From assembly GCA_017484005.1 (NCBI GenBank), contig JAFUTY010000054.1, positions 26,222 through 90,221 of the forward strand: a stretch of 64,000 nucleotides of DNA, given 5' to 3'. The position numbers were made by a program, and so were the translations under genes. Source of the stretch: Selenomonadaceae bacterium. GTDB taxonomy: Bacteria > Bacillota > Negativicutes > Selenomonadales > Selenomonadaceae. Positions 60,194 through 64,000 of the stretch are shown in pieces (position 1 is the first letter of the stretch; every line of letters starts with the position of its first letter). The notes beneath the pieces were generated by a model. It was given only the letters and a program-made list of their open reading frames with translations, had not been told where the DNA came from and made no database searches.

Positions 60194-62317
60194 ATGGAAC
60201 AAAGACAGCTCGATACAGGGCTCGCATGTCTAATCCAAATCGCAAAATATTACAACATTCCCGCAGAATATCGACAACTCGAGCGCGCATATATTCTCGA
60301 TGACGGTGCAATTGATACAACAACAATCATTCGTGCCGCCCGAGATCTAAAACTCAAGGCAAAAGCGTATCAAAATGTTTCCGCTGAAGAGTTGAATCGA
60401 CTCGTTTATCCCTTGATTTTGCGAATGAATGACGGAAATTCGATAGTTTTGACAACGATTCGCGATCAAAAATTTTACATTCTAGATCCGCGATTCTCCA
60501 TGACGCCTCAATTGGCAGACAAAGAAAAACTCTTGGCGAATTGGTCGGGCGAGATCGTTCTATTCACGCGCCGCTATGAGATTCCGGAAAAATTCCAAAC
60601 GTTTGGATTCAGATGGTTTTTCCCCGTCATAACAAAATACATGCCTTTTCTCCGGAGTGTCATGGGATTGTCATTCCTGATGCTTTTACTGGGACTGGCA
60701 ACTCCATTTTTCACGATGAATATCATTGATAAAGCATTGGGACACCATGTCGCCGATGCTCTCACAACATTTCTAGTTGGAATGTTCCTTTGCTCGATTT
60801 TTAGCAGTTGGATGAGTGTACTTAGAACTTATCTATTCGCAAACATCACAACAAAAATGGACGTTGCATTATCAAGCCGACTTTTTGCAAGAATCACATC
60901 GCTCCCAGTCAAATATTTTTCAAAATGGCAAGTCGGTGATGTTGTCTCACGTCTAAGAGAACTTGAAACTCTTCGCGGATTTTTGACAGGATCATCAATG
61001 ACAATCGTGATCGATATCGTTTTCGCGACGCTATATTTACTAGTGCTTTTTTATTTCAGCGGAACACTCCTCGCAATAGTTCTAGTCACAATTCCGCTAT
61101 TCATTTTATTGAATTTGATCGCGACACCAATTTTCCGCCGATTAATCAACGATCGATTCTTGATTGGTGCAGAAAGTCATTCGTTTTTGATTGAAACATT
61201 GACGGGAATTCAAACAGTCAAAGGCACAAGCGTCGAACAAAATTTTATCAGTCGCTATGAAGAAGTTTTAGCTCGATTCGTGAAATCGAATTTATCTGTC
61301 GTGAATCTTGCGAATATCACGAGCACAATCGGCGGATTCATTCAATCGATGTTTACTCTCATGATTTTATGGATTGGAGCATATCAAATCATGGCAGGCA
61401 AAATGTCGATCGGCGAATTCATGGCGTTCCGCATGCTTTCCGGACAACTGATTGGACCAATTATGAGACTCGTGGGACAATGGCAACATTTTCAACGAAT
61501 TCACGTTTCGATGGATCGTTTGGGCGATATCATGAATGAAGAGGGCGAGCCAGCATTCAATCCCTCTCGAACGACTTTGCCGAGTTTGCAGGGATCAATC
61601 GCGCTTGATCATATGTCATTTTCTTATTCAGAAGAATATGGAAGAGTGCTCGATAATCTCAACATCAAAATTCCGGCAGGTAAAAAGATCGGAATTGTCG
61701 GCAGATCTGGATCTGGAAAATCGACATTGACAAAATTGATTCAACGTCTGTATTTACCAGATCAAGGAAAGATTCTGATTGACGGAGTTGATATCGCGCA
61801 AGTTGAACCTGCATGGCTTCGTCGACAAATCGGAGTAGTTTTGCAAGATTCGATGTTATTTGCAGGAACAATCGCTGAGAATATCAAAATTGCATGTCCA
61901 AACGCGACGATGGAAGATATAGTTGCGGCGGCAAAATTAGCTGGAGCTGATGAATTCATTCAAGGATTAGCGCATGGATATGAAACATTCGTCGGGGAAC
62001 GTGGATCTCTATTGAGTGGCGGACAGCGTCAAAGAATCGCAATAGCTCGAGCTCTGATTTCAGATCCGCGAATCTTGATATTTGACGAGGCAACTTCCGC
62101 GCTTGACTATGAATCAGAAAAAGTAATTATGGATAACATCGAACCGATTTCTAAAGGTCGAACGATGTTAATGATAGCGCATCGACTTGCGACAGTTAGA
62201 GATTGCGACGCGATTATTGTCATCGAAAAAGGCAGAATTGTTGAGGCTGGAACGCATGACGATTTATTGCAACGCGATGGAATTTATCATCGATTGTATG
62301 AGGCTCAAAACGGCTGA
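60194..62317 (+). CDS. Type I secretion ABC transporter (HlyB-type), copy 2
   Basis: The start is ATG 60194, after AAGGAG; the protein has 707 residues. It has the same domain order as copy 1: C39-like domain (about 1-130; DTGLACLIQIAKYYNI, with Thr where the active Cys would be and Ser in place of the usual His), membrane domain and ATPase (GRSGSGKST, LSGGQRQRIAIARAL, ILIFDEATSALD, MIAHRLATV). Both ATPases keep all catalytic motifs, so it could work as a homodimer, or with copy 1 as a heterodimer. It is separated from hlyD by a hairpin. Confidence 0.93.
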   Translation: MEQRQLDTGLACLIQIAKYYNIPAEYRQLERAYILDDGAIDTTTIIRAARDLKLKAKAYQNVSAEELNRLVYPLILRMNDGNSIVLTTIRDQKFYILDPRFSMTPQLADKEKLLANWSGEIVLFTRRYEIPEKFQTFGFRWFFPVITKYMPFLRSVMGLSFLMLLLGLATPFFTMNIIDKALGHHVADALTTFLVGMFLCSIFSSWMSVLRTYLFANITTKMDVALSSRLFARITSLPVKYFSKWQVGDVVSRLRELETLRGFLTGSSMTIVIDIVFATLYLLVLFYFSGTLLAIVLVTIPLFILLNLIATPIFRRLINDRFLIGAESHSFLIETLTGIQTVKGTSVEQNFISRYEEVLARFVKSNLSVVNLANITSTIGGFIQSMFTLMILWIGAYQIMAGKMSIGEFMAFRMLSGQLIGPIMRLVGQWQHFQRIHVSMDRLGDIMNEEGEPAFNPSRTTLPSLQGSIALDHMSFSYSEEYGRVLDNLNIKIPAGKKIGIVGRSGSGKSTLTKLIQRLYLPDQGKILIDGVDIAQVEPAWLRRQIGVVLQDSMLFAGTIAENIKIACPNATMEDIVAAAKLAGADEFIQGLAHGYETFVGERGSLLSGGQRQRIAIARALISDPRILIFDEATSALDYESEKVIMDNIEPISKGRTMLMIAHRLATVRDCDAIIVIEKGRIVEAGTHDDLLQRDGIYHRLYEAQNG

Positions 62318-62332
62318 TTTAGGAGGATCGCG

Positions 62333-63565
62333 ATGAATATTCTTTTCGTCCACCCATCTTTTCCTGGACAATATTTATATCTCGCACCATATCTCGCGCG
62401 AAATCCAGAAAATAAAGTTGTATTTCTCGCAAAGGACAACTCGATTAAATCTCAATTGCCAGGCGTGAAATTGGGAATCTATCAAAAACCGAATCAAGAG
62501 GCGACAAAATGGTTTGAATCATGTGGACCACTTCGTCCGGCTGCTGAGGCGATGGTTGACGGACAGCATGTCGCAAAAGCTATCGATTGGTTGAGAAATG
62601 AGCAGAATTTCAAACCAGATGTCATAATTTGTCACACTGGTTGGGGATCTTCGTTGTATATGAAAGATATTTATCCCGACGTGCCGATTATGGGATATTT
62701 TGAATGGTATTACAACGCGATAAACGGCGATTCATTCTGGTGGCCAGATGAAATTCCAAAGATGGAGAATAAAATCTCGATTCGCACAAGAAATTTTCAT
62801 CATCTAGCGAATCTCGAGCTTTGCGATGTTGGAGTTTCACCAACTGAATGGCAGCGTCAACAATTTCCAAAACTCTATCGCGATTCAATCAAAGTTTTGC
62901 ATGAGGGAACTGACACTCAATTTTGCAGTCCAGCTCCCGATGGAAAAAAGCAGGGATTGATTCTTGACGACGTGAAATTGAATTTTCCGCCCGATGCAGA
63001 GATAATCACATACGTCGCACGTGGATTTGAGATGTATCGCGGTTTTCCATATTTCATGGATGCAATTCGTGAAGTCTTGAAACGTCGTCCAAAAACTCAC
63101 GTCGTTGTAGTTGGAAAAGATCGCGTATGTTATGGAGCTCAACTCAAAGGCACGACTTATTTGCAAATGGAAGAGAAAAAGGGATTCGACAAGTCTCGGA
63201 TTCATTTTGTAGGATTGAGAAATCGCGGCGATTATCAAAAAATTCTCCGAGCATCGAGCTGCCATGTATATCTCACGCGTCCATTTATACTTTCATGGTC
63301 ATTCTTGGAAGCTATGAGTTTTGCAGTTCCAATTGTCAGTTCAAAAACTCCTCCAGTCGAAGAGTTTGCAGTTGACGGTGAAAATGCACTTCTAGCTGAA
63401 TTCAGATCTCCGCATCACATCGCGTTGAAAATCGAGGAGCAACTTGACAATCAAGATCGCGGTCGTGAAATGGGTAAAAGAGCTCGCGAAACAATTCTCG
63501 AACGCACTGAACTCAATAAATGTCTTCGCAAGCAGGAAGATCTAATGTATTCAATCGTTCGTTAA
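62333..63565 (+). CDS. GT4-family glycosyltransferase
   Basis: This 410-residue GT-B enzyme starts ILFVHPSFPGQYLYLAPYLA and has in its C-terminal half YVARGFEMYRGFPYFMDAI, VVVGKDRV, SRIHFVGL and HVYLTRPFILSWSFLEAMSFAVPIVSSKTPPVEEF, which holds the E-x7-E type motif. The GT4 group includes protein and surface-sugar transferases. It begins 15 bases after the second ABC gene, so it may glycosylate the secreted cargo, as in some adhesin systems; this is inference. Confidence 0.9.
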   Translation: MNILFVHPSFPGQYLYLAPYLARNPENKVVFLAKDNSIKSQLPGVKLGIYQKPNQEATKWFESCGPLRPAAEAMVDGQHVAKAIDWLRNEQNFKPDVIICHTGWGSSLYMKDIYPDVPIMGYFEWYYNAINGDSFWWPDEIPKMENKISIRTRNFHHLANLELCDVGVSPTEWQRQQFPKLYRDSIKVLHEGTDTQFCSPAPDGKKQGLILDDVKLNFPPDAEIITYVARGFEMYRGFPYFMDAIREVLKRRPKTHVVVVGKDRVCYGAQLKGTTYLQMEEKKGFDKSRIHFVGLRNRGDYQKILRASSCHVYLTRPFILSWSFLEAMSFAVPIVSSKTPPVEEFAVDGENALLAEFRSPHHIALKIEEQLDNQDRGREMGKRARETILERTELNKCLRKQEDLMYSIVR

Positions 63566-63577
63566 GGAGGATTTTGG

Positions 63578-64000
63578 ATGAATTTTCTGATTCTTCCTCC
63601 TCGCGCTCGAACTTTAGTCGAATTCGGTGGAGATACTTCAAAAACATTTTTACAAATTCAACCGCATGCGAATTACTCGATCGAAAAATTTCCGGCTCAA
63701 AATCATTCAATCGATTGCATTTTTTATCATGGAGAATTTTTTCTTCAGAATCCAAATCGAATCGAGAAACAGATCTCGGAACATCTTCGATTTTTGAAAG
63801 ATGATGGACAGATCACGATTTATTTGGAAAATCCTTCTTTCATCGATCAAATCGCGCTACAAATTCGAAATCAATCAAATCCAATCGGTTTGAGTTTGAA
63901 TTTAATTGTAGGGATTCTGCAAAAACTGCATCTTCAAGTTTACATTCGTCCGATAACTCTTCCGCAGGATAAACAACGAATCGAGTCTTTGAAGTCTGAT
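63578..64000 (+). CDS. Partial gene, possibly a degenerate SAM-methyltransferase-like protein
   Basis: The first 141 codons of a gene that runs off the window. It starts at ATG 63578, seven bases after AAGGAGG and 12 after the glycosyltransferase. The order VEFGGDTSKTF, SIDCIFYHGEFFLQNPNRIEKQISEHLRFLKDDGQITIYLENPS follows the pattern of a class I methyltransferase (glycine loop, Asp strand, conserved helix, GG turn and strand), but the glycine loop is weak. It could belong to the glycosylation/secretion cluster; identity uncertain. Confidence 0.55.
   Translation, partial: MNFLILPPRARTLVEFGGDTSKTFLQIQPHANYSIEKFPAQNHSIDCIFYHGEFFLQNPNRIEKQISEHLRFLKDDGQITIYLENPSFIDQIALQIRNQSNPIGLSLNLIVGILQKLHLQVYIRPITLPQDKQRIESLKSD

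Overview
The window looks like a chromosomal segment of a diderm Firmicute, most likely a member of the Negativicutes (Selenomonadales-like). The gene set is low-GC Firmicute in character: a glgCDPBA glycogen cluster with the non-catalytic glgD, carD, a yacL-type PIN/TRAM gene, TelA/XpaC, a PASTA penicillin-binding protein, zapA, fhs and a split transketolase. It also carries an LptA/OstA-like periplasmic protein, which implies an outer membrane. The genus cannot be fixed from the sequence. There is no rRNA, IS element, prophage or CRISPR array, so this is mostly core genome with a few accessory patches.

Layout. 1-3.0 kb: the 5' part of an 8-oxoguanine glycosylase gene, a DUF438/hemerythrin/PAS protein, a Tat-exported amidase and a small membrane protein. 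3.2-11.6 kb: five glycogen genes (glgC, glgD, glgP, glgB, glgA) in one direction, with hairpins at internal junctions. 11.7-15.6 kb: an orphan adenine methyltransferase, then on the minus strand a split transketolase coupled to an orphan ManA-like cupin. 15.6-17.1 kb: a DUF4405 membrane protein with a flavoprotein, and a tandem-DUF2292 protein. 17.2-22.3 kb (minus): XpaC-TM2, telA, a PASTA PBP and pyrH. 22.6-28.2 kb: a PAS-GGDEF-EAL protein, pheST, zapA and tRNA-Ala(GGC). 28.3-30.3 kb: speD and a second flavoprotein/DUF4405 pair. 30.4-31.5 kb: an Rpn nuclease gene and a duplicated tail. 31.5-37.2 kb: membrane-protein paralogue pairs (two YczE-like, two Bax-inhibitor-like), a flavin reductase and a TPR protein. 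37.2-40.6 kb: a DUF362 lipoprotein, an ATP-grasp enzyme interrupted by a run of 11 G, and a Gfo/Idh/MocA oxidoreductase. 40.7-52.7 kb (minus): fhs-metF-lptA-DUF2939-serC; ispD-orphan-ispF-cysE-cysS; carD-yacL; tcdA; ftsZ. 52.9-56.4 kb: an EamA transporter, rsmE-mtaB-HIT and rpsU. 56.6 kb to the end: two HlyB-type ABC transporters around an HlyD protein, then a glycosyltransferase and the start of another gene.

How the genes work together. The glg genes form a full glycogen synthesis and breakdown set. fhs, metF and serC deal with serine and one-carbon metabolism; cysE/cysS with cysteine and its tRNA charging; ispD/ispF with isoprenoid precursors. The last region is a type I secretion system with probable glycosylation of its cargo or of the surface.

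Most notable: the poly-G tract in the ATP-grasp gene, which looks like a phase-variation switch; two small families of palindromes/hairpins placed exactly at stop codons; two DUF4405 cytochrome-like proteins paired with flavoproteins on opposite sides of the membrane; a 21-bp in-frame duplication in the KMSKS loop of cysS; and a divergent FtsZ. Genes are tightly packed, TTG starts are common, and many starts were set by Shine-Dalgarno position rather than by the longest reading frame.
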